Below are positions 16,736 through 25,202 of a stretch of DNA of 64,000 bases, one piece after another (positions within the stretch are counted from its first letter, which is position 1; each line of letters begins with the position of its first letter). The notes under the pieces were generated by a model. It was not told the origin of the DNA, did no database searches, and was given only the letters and a program-made list of their open reading frames with translations. The position numbers were made by a program, and so were the translations under genes. The stretch is from Caballeronia hypogeia (lineage in GTDB: Bacteria > Pseudomonadota > Gammaproteobacteria > Burkholderiales > Burkholderiaceae): NCBI RefSeq assembly GCF_001544875.2, contig NZ_FCOA02000021.1, positions 81,223-145,222 on the forward strand, given 5' to 3'.

Positions 16736-17989
16736 TCAGCCGAAGCGCAGACGGTCGATGCCGACTACGCGGTTGAACAGGAAATAGAAGATCGCCGTGA
16801 AGATCACGAGGTACGCGGAGAGCGCGCCCGCGAGGCCCCAGTTCAGTTGCGTGTTGGTTTGCAGCGCGATGAGCTGGCTGATCATTTCATCGCCGGCGCC
16901 GCCGAGCAGCGCAGGCGTGATGTAGTAACCGAGCGCGAGCACGAAGACCAGGAAGCAGCCCGCGCCGACCCCCGGCAGCGTCTGCGGAATGTATACGCGC
17001 ACGAACGCGGTGAACGGATGCGCGCCCAGCGATTGCGCCGCGCGCACGTACACGGACGGTACGCCCTTCATCACCGAGTAGATGGCGAGGATCATGTACG
17101 GCAGAAGCACGTGCGTCATGCCGATCAGCACGCCGGTGCGGTTGAAGATGAGCGGCAACGGATGCGTTGCGAGGCCGAGTCCCGTCAGCACGCCGTTGAT
17201 GACGCCGCCTGGCTGCAGCAGCACGTACCACGCGGTCGTGCGCACCAGCAGCGAGGTCCAGAACGGCACGATCACGAACAGCATCAGGCGGTTGCTGCTC
17301 CGCGCCGGCAGATTCGCGAGCAGCCACGCGACCGGATAGCCGAGCACGAGGCACAGCAGCGTGACGGATGCGCTGATCGATATCGTGCGCAAGAAGGCTT
17401 GCCGGTACACCGACGAGTTATCCGGCACGAAGGCGACGCCGCCTTGCGGGCTCACCTGCGCGTCGACGGCGGCGAGCAGATAGTCGGGTGTGGGCGTCGT
17501 CGCGGCGCGTTTCAACTGACGCCAGGTTTCCGGCGAGTTCCAGCGTTCGTCGACTTCGATCAGCGCGGGCTTCCACGCGGCCGGGCTTGCGTCGCGCACG
17601 CTGCGCGCGGTGCGCATCAGCAGGCTCCGAAACTCGGGCAGCGCGAAGTTGAGCCTGCGCGCGACCGTGCCGAGGCGGCCGTTTTGTTGCGCATCCCTGA
17701 GGCCGGCGGCGAGCAGCGCGAAAGTGCGCTCGTCGGGCACGCCGCGCCCGCCCCACGCATCGAGCGCACGCGAAAGCGCGGGCATGCTGTCCGGCACCTC
17801 GCGATTCTCCACGCTGCGCGCGAGCAGCAACGCGATCGGTGCAATGAATGTCGACAGCAGGAACACGATCAGCGGCAACGCAAGCAACAGAGCCTGCACC
17901 GACGCGCGGCGGCGGGCACGGCGGTACGACGCGCGGCCGTCCGCTCGCGTCGGCGTGCCCGTGGCGGGAGCGTGAATCGATGCAGGCAT
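16736..17989 (-). CDS. ABC transporter permease (PotB type) with large periplasmic insertion
   Basis: A 417-aa permease. After the first helix (about residues 32-55) there is a soluble stretch of about 130 residues, predicted periplasmic, and then the usual membrane core with the EAA loop (YVRAAQSLGAHPFTAFVRVYIPQTLPG). The extension is known in some PotB-like permeases and may help dock the binding protein. It lies 37 bp after the binding-protein gene. Confidence 0.88.
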   Translation of the reverse strand: MPASIHAPATGTPTRADGRASYRRARRRASVQALLLALPLIVFLLSTFIAPIALLLARSVENREVPDSMPALSRALDAWGGRGVPDERTFALLAAGLRDAQQNGRLGTVARRLNFALPEFRSLLMRTARSVRDASPAAWKPALIEVDERWNSPETWRQLKRAATTPTPDYLLAAVDAQVSPQGGVAFVPDNSSVYRQAFLRTISISASVTLLCLVLGYPVAWLLANLPARSSNRLMLFVIVPFWTSLLVRTTAWYVLLQPGGVINGVLTGLGLATHPLPLIFNRTGVLIGMTHVLLPYMILAIYSVMKGVPSVYVRAAQSLGAHPFTAFVRVYIPQTLPGVGAGCFLVFVLALGYYITPALLGGAGDEMISQLIALQTNTQLNWGLAGALSAYLVIFTAIFYFLFNRVVGIDRLRFG

Positions 17990-18026
17990 GTCGTTCCTTT
18001 GTGGGTCCCTTAAACGCGGGCGCGCA

Positions 18027-19073
18027 TCATTGCGTCAGCCAGACCTGGAAGCGCTTGTTGATCTGATCGGCGTTGTCGGCCCAGAAGTTCGCATTGATCT
18101 GCACGGCGCGCTTGAAGTTATCCGGCGCGGTCGGCAGGTCGGCGAGACGCTGCTTGTCGATGAGCGCGATCGCATCCTTGCGCGGCGGCGCATAGGCGAT
18201 GTACTTCGACAAATCCGCGTAAGACTTCGGCTGCGACGCCGAGACGATGAACTTCGCGGCTGAATCCGCGTGCTTCGCGCCGGTAGGAATGCCCCACCAT
18301 TCGAAGTCGTACACCTGTGCGTCCCACACGGCCTTGAACGGCTTGTTCTCCTTCTTCGCGGCGTCGTCGATGCGGCCGTTGTAGACCTGCGTCATCACCA
18401 CCGCGCCGTCCGCGAGCAGTTGCGGCGCCTGCGCGCCCGACTCCCACCACACGATGTTCTTCTTGATCGTGTCGAGCTTCCTGAATGCGCGATCGACGCC
18501 CGCGGGCGTGCCGAGCACCTTGTACACGTCCTTCGGATCGACGCCGTCGGCGATCAGCGCCCACTCCATCGATACCTTCGGCGACTTGCGCAGGCCGCGC
18601 TTGCCCGGGAATTTCTGCAGGTCGAAGAAGTCGTTGACCGTGGTCGGCGCGGTCTTCATCCTGCTCGCGTCATACGCATAGACCGTGGACCAGACCATGC
18701 TCGCGACCGCGCAATCGCTGATCGAGCCGGGAATGAAGTCGCTCGTCTTGCCGAGCGTCTTCTTGTCGAACTTCATCAGGAGGCCTTCGTCGCAGGCGGT
18801 GATCGCGTCGTTGGTTTCGAGGTCGATCAAATCCCATGTCGTGTTCTTCGCCTGCTCCATCGCGGAGAGTTTGGCGAGGCCGCCGTCATACGATTCGGTC
18901 GAGAAGTCGATGCCGGTCGCCTGTGTGAAAGGATCGAAATAGGCTTTCTTGGCAGCCGCTTCATACGCGCCGCCGAAGGTCACGACGGACAGCGTCTCCG
19001 CTGCGTGGGACGGAATAGTTGTAAACGCAACTACTGCGAGTGCGGCGCATTGTGCCTTGATGTGAGTGCGCAT
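18027..19073 (-). CDS. ABC transporter periplasmic substrate-binding protein (PotD/F-like)
   Basis: A 348-aa protein with a Sec signal peptide (MRTHIKAQCAALAVVAFTT, cleavage near HAAE). The mature start ETLSVVTFGGAYEAAAKKAYFDPF is typical of the SBP_bac_8 family that binds polyamines, opines and other cationic or quaternary amines. ATG 19073 has GGAGCC upstream and follows the ATPase stop codon by 1 bp. A longer upstream frame is just the overlap with the ATPase gene. The link to a Rieske oxygenase suggests an N-containing substrate. Confidence 0.9.
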   Translation of the reverse strand: MRTHIKAQCAALAVVAFTTIPSHAAETLSVVTFGGAYEAAAKKAYFDPFTQATGIDFSTESYDGGLAKLSAMEQAKNTTWDLIDLETNDAITACDEGLLMKFDKKTLGKTSDFIPGSISDCAVASMVWSTVYAYDASRMKTAPTTVNDFFDLQKFPGKRGLRKSPKVSMEWALIADGVDPKDVYKVLGTPAGVDRAFRKLDTIKKNIVWWESGAQAPQLLADGAVVMTQVYNGRIDDAAKKENKPFKAVWDAQVYDFEWWGIPTGAKHADSAAKFIVSASQPKSYADLSKYIAYAPPRKDAIALIDKQRLADLPTAPDNFKRAVQINANFWADNADQINKRFQVWLTQ

Positions 19074-19074
19074 G

Positions 19075-20256
19075 TCAGTTGGCTCCTGCGGGTGCGGTCG
19101 AGATGAGGGAAGGGGACGGCGGTGTGGTGGGGGCCATCGCGGGCGCGCTCTTCGGCGCCATCGTCGCGAGAATCTTGCAGTCGTCGTGACGCCAAGCGAT
19201 TTCGATCGTGCTGCCTGCGGCGGGCAGCGCATGACGCTGCGTATTGGGCACTTTCACGACGAGCGAATCGCGCGGCCCGAGCGACAGATGCACGCGATGA
19301 TGATCGCCGCAATACACGAGTTCCTCGACGCGCGCACGTACGACATTGCTGTGCCCATCCGCGTGCACGCCGTCCGCGCCGGGAATGTGCGCGCGCTCGG
19401 GGCGCAGCGCCAGCATCGCTTCGTCGCCTGCGCGCAGGCCATGTTCGGCGCGTCCGCGAATGATGCTGCCGTCGGAAAGCGCGAGCGTCGCCCAGCCGTC
19501 GCCCGTGCCGACGACGCGCCCCGTGAGTCCGTTGTTCTCGCCGACGAAGTTCGCGACGAACGCATTCTGCGCATTCTCGTAGAGCTCGCTCGGCGTGGCG
19601 GCCTGCTGAATGCGGCCATCGGAAAAAACGGCGACGCGGTCCGACATGGTCAGCGCTTCGGCCTGATCGTGGGTCACGTAGACGATCGTCAACGCAAGCT
19701 CGCGATGCAGCCGCATGATTTCGTATTGCATGGTCTCGCGCAGGCGCTTGTCGAGCGCGCCGAGCGGCTCGTCCATCAACACGACGCTCGGTTCGAACAC
19801 GAGCGCGCGCGCGAGCGCCACGCGCTGCTGCTGGCCGCCCGAAAGCTGCGCGGGCCGGCGATTGGCGAGATGTGGCAACTCGATCATCTCCAGCGCGCGC
19901 TTCACGCGCGCCTTCTGCTCGGCCCGGCTCACGCGCCGCACGGAAAGCGGGAACGCGACGTTCTCCGCAATCGTCAGATGCGGAAAGAGCGCGTAGTTCT
20001 GAAACACCATGCCGATGTCGCGCTGATGCGGCGGCTTGTCGTCGAGTCGTCTTCCGTCGAGCCGGATCTCGCCCTGGGTCGGCGACTCGAATCCCGCGAG
20101 CATCATCAGCGTGGTCGTCTTGCCCGAGCCGGAAGGGCCGAGCAGCGAAAGGAATTCGCCCTTGCGCACGTCCAGGTTCAGGTCCTCCACGACGTAATGC
20201 GCGCCGTCATACGATTTGCTCACGCCCGAGAAGGAGATGAAGGAAGGGTCTGCCAT
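19075..20256 (-). CDS. ABC transporter ATP-binding protein (PotA type)
   Basis: A 393-aa ATPase with Walker A GPSGSGKTT (residues 40-48), Q-loop, signature LSGGQQQR (138-145), Walker B VVLMDEP (158-164) and H-loop (VTHDQ). The C-terminal 150 residues form the OB-fold (TOBE) regulatory domain typical of importers of this class, followed by an Ala/Pro-rich tail. It begins 19 bp after the Rieske gene, so the oxygenase and importer appear cotranscribed. Confidence 0.92.
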   Translation of the reverse strand: MADPSFISFSGVSKSYDGAHYVVEDLNLDVRKGEFLSLLGPSGSGKTTTLMMLAGFESPTQGEIRLDGRRLDDKPPHQRDIGMVFQNYALFPHLTIAENVAFPLSVRRVSRAEQKARVKRALEMIELPHLANRRPAQLSGGQQQRVALARALVFEPSVVLMDEPLGALDKRLRETMQYEIMRLHRELALTIVYVTHDQAEALTMSDRVAVFSDGRIQQAATPSELYENAQNAFVANFVGENNGLTGRVVGTGDGWATLALSDGSIIRGRAEHGLRAGDEAMLALRPERAHIPGADGVHADGHSNVVRARVEELVYCGDHHRVHLSLGPRDSLVVKVPNTQRHALPAAGSTIEIAWRHDDCKILATMAPKSAPAMAPTTPPSPSLISTAPAGAN

Positions 20257-20275
20257 CGTGATCGCGTCCTGTCTT

Positions 20276-21415
20276 TCAATGCCGTGCGAGCTTCGAGGCG
20301 AGATAGCGCCCGAAGTCGTAATTGGGCCGTTCGAGATGGCTCAGGTTGCCGGGCTTCGCGAGCGGCGCATGCACGCCGCGAAACACCGCTTCCACGCCGC
20401 GCCGGTCTTCCGCGTTCACATCGTCGAGCAGTTTCTTGAGCGTCGACATGTGTGCGTTGGCTTGCGGATCGGCGATGAATTCAGGCGCGAGCCCGCCGCC
20501 GAAGCGGATATGCACCTGACCGACGCCGCGCGGCTGCAACACGAGATACCAGAAGTAACCTGGCGTGAGCGTGACGAGATGCGTCGGATAGATTGCGAGC
20601 AGCGCGGTGGTCTTGCGCCAGTGTCCGGTCAGCCGCGTGTTGTCCGCATGCGCGTTGCCGATGGGCAGGCTCGCTTCCTTCGTGATCCAGTGATAGTTGA
20701 ACGCGGGATAGCCCGGTGGACATTCCATCTCTTCGAGCTTCGAATGCGGGCCCACGGTTGCGCGATGCAGCATGGGCAGGTGATAGCTCTCCATGAAGTT
20801 TTCGGCGAGAAGCTTCCAGTTCGTGTCCCACACGTGCTCTTCATAGAAAGTTTCGATGTAGTCGGACATGCCGTATGCATCGATGAGCGTGGTCAGTTCC
20901 GCGAGCTGCTGATTCACGGGCTTCGCGTTTTCATCGAGCGTCACGTAGATCCAGCCTTGCCATTCCTCGCAGCGAATGGCGGGCAGCTTATAGCTTTCCT
21001 TGCAGAAGCCCGCCTGCCGGTCCATCAGCGGCGCGCCCTGCAGTTCGCCGTCGAGCGCATAACTCCAGGCGTGATACGGACACACGATGCGCCGCTTGTT
21101 GCCACGCCCTTCGAGCAACACCGACATGCGATGCAGGCACACATTCGACATCGCACGGAGTTGCATCTGCTCGTCGCGCAACACGACGATGGGTTGCGCG
21201 CCGATCTGCGTCGTCAGATAGTCGCCGGGCTCTTTCAGCGCGCTTGCGCGGCCCACGCATTGCCATTCGCGCGCGAAGATCTCGCTTTCCTCCAGCGTCA
21301 GGAATTCGGGCGAGGTATAGACGCCCGGCGGCATGGCATGCGCGTCGCTGAAAGATCGTTCGCAATTCGACTGCAACTGGTCGATGAGCGTTTGGACCGC
21401 GATCGTTCTTGCCAT
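20276..21415 (-). CDS. Rieske non-heme iron oxygenase, large subunit
   Basis: A 379-aa oxygenase. The Rieske [2Fe-2S] ligands are C93-x-H95 and C112-x-x-H115. Mononuclear iron ligands are His212 and His217 in ENFMESYHLPMLH plus an Asp near 337 (NAEDRRGVEAVFRG). This pattern resembles the quaternary-ammonium group (GbcA, CntA, StcD-like) more than arene dioxygenases. First gene of the operon with the polyamine-type importer. No reductase gene is adjacent, so electrons must come from elsewhere. Likely reaction: oxidation or N-dealkylation of the imported amine (inference). Confidence 0.88.
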   Translation of the reverse strand: MARTIAVQTLIDQLQSNCERSFSDAHAMPPGVYTSPEFLTLEESEIFAREWQCVGRASALKEPGDYLTTQIGAQPIVVLRDEQMQLRAMSNVCLHRMSVLLEGRGNKRRIVCPYHAWSYALDGELQGAPLMDRQAGFCKESYKLPAIRCEEWQGWIYVTLDENAKPVNQQLAELTTLIDAYGMSDYIETFYEEHVWDTNWKLLAENFMESYHLPMLHRATVGPHSKLEEMECPPGYPAFNYHWITKEASLPIGNAHADNTRLTGHWRKTTALLAIYPTHLVTLTPGYFWYLVLQPRGVGQVHIRFGGGLAPEFIADPQANAHMSTLKKLLDDVNAEDRRGVEAVFRGVHAPLAKPGNLSHLERPNYDFGRYLASKLARH

Positions 21416-21591
21416 GAAGGTCTCCGTGTTTCCTTCCTGTGGAGGCGCGTCAACGCGAGATTCCAGGCATTGCGCACGACATGAACATCAATCTATCAAG
21501 CCAATTTGCCAGCCAAAATATTGTTTTCGGATACAAAGCAAAGCTTTTGCCTATGCAGCGCCGGCGGCATTCACGCGGCGCGCAGCGCGCA

Positions 21592-22518
21592 TCACGTATC
21601 GATATGCAAGCGCCGGATATAGGTTTCGCAGAATGACGTGAAGCGATGCACGACTTGCCGCGGCCGCATGGTGCGTGATTGCGCGATGCCGAGCGTCGTC
21701 GCGCTGACGTTGTCCTTGAAGCGCTTAATCACGAAGTCTTCGCCATCCACGGTGCGATTGGACTTGAGCGGAAAGTTGAGGATGCTGTAGCCGAGACCGT
21801 TCGCCACCATCCCGCGCACGACCTCCGGCTGCGACGAGCGGAACGCGGGAACGGGCCGGCTGCCCACTGCATCGAAGAGCGCGGCGAAGTACTCGCGGCT
21901 GTGCGGCAGATCGAGCATCACATAAGGCTCGGGCAGCAGATCCGCGAGCGATACCTTGCGTGCGCGCGCGAGGCGATGCGTCTTCGGCAGGATCGCATAC
22001 GGCGGCAAGGAAAGCAGCGGGGTGAAGGCGATGTTCTCGGTCAGATCGAGACTGTATGTCAGCGCGAGATCGAGCGAGCCGTCATGCAGACCACGCAGCA
22101 AGCCGTCCTGATGCGCCTCGACGGTGCGAAACGAAATGCCCGCGTGACTCGCCGTGAAGCGGCTGATGAGGCCCGGCATCAACGGCGGCGCAAGCGAGAC
22201 GAGGCAACCGAGTGCGATGGAACCGGTCATGCCTCCATCCATTTCCTTCGCAGCCATCTGGAGTTCTTCTGCGATCTTGAGCAGATTGCGCGCTTGCCCC
22301 AGCAAGTCGCGCCCTGCCTGCGTGAGCGACAGGCCACTCGCGTGATGCCGTATGAAGAGTTGCACGCCGAACGACTCTTCGAGGTCCGCGAGCGCGGTGG
22401 AAATGGAAGGCTGCGAGATATGCAGACGCTTCGCCGCCGCGGTGAACGACAAGGCTTCCGCCGTCACCACGAAATAACGCAATTGACGCAGGGAATAGCG
22501 CAAAGGGTGGTTTTCCAT
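21592..22518 (-). CDS. LysR family transcriptional regulator
   Basis: A 308-aa LysR protein: winged HTH at about residues 8-66 (YFVVTAEALSFTAAAKRLHISQPSISTAL) and a two-lobed effector domain (about 95-300). It lies between the Rieske/ABC operon (same strand, downstream) and the divergent FMO operon, and is the obvious candidate to control both. Its intergenic region holds a TGCATAG/CTATGCA repeat. Confidence 0.9.
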   Translation of the reverse strand: MENHPLRYSLRQLRYFVVTAEALSFTAAAKRLHISQPSISTALADLEESFGVQLFIRHHASGLSLTQAGRDLLGQARNLLKIAEELQMAAKEMDGGMTGSIALGCLVSLAPPLMPGLISRFTASHAGISFRTVEAHQDGLLRGLHDGSLDLALTYSLDLTENIAFTPLLSLPPYAILPKTHRLARARKVSLADLLPEPYVMLDLPHSREYFAALFDAVGSRPVPAFRSSQPEVVRGMVANGLGYSILNFPLKSNRTVDGEDFVIKRFKDNVSATTLGIAQSRTMRPRQVVHRFTSFCETYIRRLHIDT

Positions 22519-22577
22519 CGATGACGCTCCATGGATCGGGTGTGAACGGGCGGCATTGTCCGGCGCTCAAAAATCAT

Positions 22578-22603
22578 TGCATAGCCAAATCCGATGCTAT
22601 GCA
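22578..22603. promoter_or_regulatory. LysR-type operator candidate and AT-rich promoter
   Basis: TGCATAG-N12-CTATGCA has perfect 7-bp arms in the LysR/FMO intergenic region. It abuts an AT-rich run (22604-22622) suitable for promoters. TTGC-xx-AGCCAAA recurs ahead of the Rieske gene at 21506-21517, consistent with co-regulation. Confidence 0.5.
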
Positions 22604-22693
22604 TTTTTTAAATATATTTTTCGGATTCTGTCGGGACGCGTAGATTTTCACGAAGACATCACGGATACAACGGCCTTTCAGAAGGACATAACC

Positions 22694-24043
22694 ATGACAG
22701 TGGAAACAACGTCAATCGACACGCTCGTGGTCGGCGCCGGACAGGCCGGCGTCGCCATGAGCGAACACCTGAGCAAGATCGGCGTGCCGCATCTCGTGCT
22801 GGAGCGCGCGCGCATTGCCGAAGCCTGGCGCACGGGCCGGTGGGATTCGCTGGTCGCCAACGGCCCCGCATGGCACGACCGTTTCCCGAACCTCGACTTC
22901 GCGGATTTCGACCCCAATGGTTTCGCATCCAAGGAGCAGGTCGCGGAATACTTCGTACAGTACGCGCAAAAATTCGATGCGCCGATCCGCACGGGCGTGG
23001 AAGTGACGAAGGTTGTGCGCAATGTCGGCCGGCCCGGATTTACTGTCGATACATCCGAGGGAACTATCGAAGCCAATCGCGTGGTCGTGGCGACCGGCCC
23101 CTTCCAGCGACCCGTCATTCCGCCGGTCGCGCCGAAGAGCGCAACCCTCACGCAGATTCATTCCGCCGACTATCGCAATCCGCAGCAACTGCCCGAAGGC
23201 GGCGTGCTGGTGGTGGGCGCGGGATCGTCGGGGGTGCAGATCGCGGATGAGTTGCAGCGCTCGGGCCGGCGCGTTTATTTGTCGGTCGGTGCGCATGATC
23301 GTCCGCCGCGCGGTTATCGCGGACGCGACTTCTGCTGGTGGCTCGGCGTGCTCGGCGAATGGGATGCGGAAGTGATGAAGCCCGGCCGCGAACACGTGAC
23401 GATCGCGGTGAGCGGCGCGCGCGGCGGTCATACAGTGGATTTCAGGCGACTCGCGCATCAGGGCATCACGCTCGTCGGCCTGACGAAGTCGTTCGACGAA
23501 GGCGTTGCGAAGTTCGAAGCCGATCTCGCGGACAACATCAGACGGGGTGACGAGAACTATCTCTCCTTGCTCGACGCCGCCGATGCCTATGCCGCGCGCA
23601 ACGGCCTCGAACTTCCCGAAGAGCCCGAGGCGCGCTTCATTCCCGCCGATCCGGATTGCATGACGCATCCGCTGCTCGAACTCGATCTCGCGCAGGCGGG
23701 CGTCACGTCGATCATCTGGGCGACGGGTTATGCGGTCGATTTCAACTGGCTGAAAGTCGACGCCTTCGACGACACCGGCAAGCCGAAACATCAGCGCGGC
23801 GTGGCCAAGGAGCCGGGCATCTATTTCCTCGGCCTGCCGTGGCTTTCGCGACGCGGCTCGGCGTTCATCTGGGGCGTGTGGCACGACGCGAAGCATATTG
23901 CCGATCACATCGCGACGCAGCGCAAATATCTCGCTTACTACGATGCGCCGCGGCGTCACATCGAAGAAACACGCGTGGAATGCGTCGAAGGCACGCCCGC
24001 CGAATCGCGCGTGCATAGCGTCAGTGAGATGGGCGTCAACTGA
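22694..24043 (+). CDS. Flavin-containing monooxygenase (NAD(P)H-dependent)
   Basis: A 449-aa flavoprotein. FAD-binding GxGxxG at residues 14-19 (VVGAGQAGVAM), a second dinucleotide motif at 175-180 (VVGAGSSGVQIADE), and the late ATGY motif (IIWATGYAVDFNW) are all visible. I do not see the exact FMO/BVMO fingerprint FxGxxxHxxxW, so the class within FMO-like enzymes is open. ATG 22694 has GAAGGA at 22681-22686. First gene of the plus-strand operon, 31 bp before the Rid gene. Probably N-, S- or C-oxidation of a small molecule. Confidence 0.85.
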   Translation: MTVETTSIDTLVVGAGQAGVAMSEHLSKIGVPHLVLERARIAEAWRTGRWDSLVANGPAWHDRFPNLDFADFDPNGFASKEQVAEYFVQYAQKFDAPIRTGVEVTKVVRNVGRPGFTVDTSEGTIEANRVVVATGPFQRPVIPPVAPKSATLTQIHSADYRNPQQLPEGGVLVVGAGSSGVQIADELQRSGRRVYLSVGAHDRPPRGYRGRDFCWWLGVLGEWDAEVMKPGREHVTIAVSGARGGHTVDFRRLAHQGITLVGLTKSFDEGVAKFEADLADNIRRGDENYLSLLDAADAYAARNGLELPEEPEARFIPADPDCMTHPLLELDLAQAGVTSIIWATGYAVDFNWLKVDAFDDTGKPKHQRGVAKEPGIYFLGLPWLSRRGSAFIWGVWHDAKHIADHIATQRKYLAYYDAPRRHIEETRVECVEGTPAESRVHSVSEMGVN

Positions 24044-24074
24044 TTTCCAACTTTTTCAGCATCAAGGTATTTCG

Positions 24075-24512
24075 ATGAGCCAACCCACGCATACCCGTAT
24101 CCGCATGTTCAACACCAAGGATACGTACCCCAATCAATCGCTCGACAACGATCTTTGCCAGGCCGTGCGCGCGGGCAATACCGTGTACGTGCGCGGTCAG
24201 ATCGGCACGGACTTCGACGGCAAGCTAGTCGGGCTGGGCGATCCGCGCGCGCAGGCCGAGCAGGCGATGAAGAACGTCAAGCAGTTGCTCGAAGAGGCCG
24301 GCAGCGACCTTTCGCACATCGTCAAGACGACGACCTATCTCACCGATGTGCGCTATCGCGAGCCGGTCTATCGCGAAGTCGGCAAGTGGCTGAAGGGCGT
24401 ATTTCCGATTTCGACGGGACTTACCGTCGTCGCGCTGGGTCAGCCCGAATGGCTGATGGAGATCGACGTGATCGCCGTCATTCCCGATGGCTGGACGCCG
24501 CCGCAAGCGTAA
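24075..24512 (+). CDS. Rid family protein (non-archetypal, lacks RidA Arg)
   Basis: A 145-aa YjgF/Rid-fold protein (AVRAGNTVYVRGQIGTD, QAEQAMKNVKQLLEEAGS, KTTTYLTDVRYREP). Archetypal RidA has a catalytic Arg just before the final strand (A-R-L-P...E-I-E); here the segment reads VVALGQPEWLMEID, with no Arg. Such divergent Rid proteins are usually embedded in catabolic operons with roles other than 2-aminoacrylate deamination. ATG 24075 has AAGG 8 bp upstream. It is 12 bp from the DUF1028 gene. Confidence 0.88.
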   Translation: MSQPTHTRIRMFNTKDTYPNQSLDNDLCQAVRAGNTVYVRGQIGTDFDGKLVGLGDPRAQAEQAMKNVKQLLEEAGSDLSHIVKTTTYLTDVRYREPVYREVGKWLKGVFPISTGLTVVALGQPEWLMEIDVIAVIPDGWTPPQA

Positions 24513-24524
24513 AACGGAGCGCAC

Positions 24525-25202
24525 ATGACTTTCTCGATCGTCGGACGTTGTGAAGAGACCGGACAGCTTGGCATTGCGATCAGCTCGTCGAGCATCGCGG
24601 TGGGCGCGCGCTGTCCGTGGGTGCGCGCGGGTGTCGGGGCGGTCGCGACGCAAAACGTCACGCTGCCCGCGCTGGGGCCGCAGGTGCTCGATCATCTGCA
24701 AGGCGCGAAGCTCGATCCGGCCACGGCGCTGGATCGCGCATTGGGCGCGAACGAATGGAGCGAGTATCGGCAGGTGACCGTGGTCGACGCGCAAGGCCGC
24801 ACGGCGTTTTTCAGCGGCAAGGAAGCGCTCGGCACGTATCACGCGGTCGCGGGCAATCAATGCGTCGCGGCGGGCAACATGCTCGCGAGCCGCGAGGTGA
24901 TCGAAGCGATGATTTCCGCGTTCGAAAACACCTCCGGCGCGCTCCCGGAGCGTCTGCTCGCGGCGATGCGGGCCGCCATGGCGCAAGGTGGCGAAGCGGG
25001 CCCCGTGCATTCGGCCGCGCTGAAGATCGCGGGGGAGATGAGCTGGCCGCTCGTCGATCTGCGCGTCGACTGGGCGGACGACGATCCCATCGGCAAGCTC
25101 GAAGCGCTATGGCGCGCGTACGAGCCGCAGATGCGGGACTACGTGACGCGCGCGTTGAACCCGACCGCCGCGCCGAGCTACGGAGTGCCGGGCGATGAAT
25201 GA
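24525..25202 (+). CDS. DUF1028 family protein (Ntn-hydrolase-like)
   Basis: A 225-aa DUF1028 protein. The N-terminus (MTFSIVGRCEETGQLGIAISSSSIAVG) and the core ATQNVT...GP are characteristic. The family is related to Ntn hydrolases but has no firm function and often occurs beside Rid and M20/amidase genes, suggesting a hydrolytic step on an amide or N-acyl compound. It overlaps the ArgE-like gene by 8 bp, implying translational coupling. Confidence 0.88.
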   Translation: MTFSIVGRCEETGQLGIAISSSSIAVGARCPWVRAGVGAVATQNVTLPALGPQVLDHLQGAKLDPATALDRALGANEWSEYRQVTVVDAQGRTAFFSGKEALGTYHAVAGNQCVAAGNMLASREVIEAMISAFENTSGALPERLLAAMRAAMAQGGEAGPVHSAALKIAGEMSWPLVDLRVDWADDDPIGKLEALWRAYEPQMRDYVTRALNPTAAPSYGVPGDE

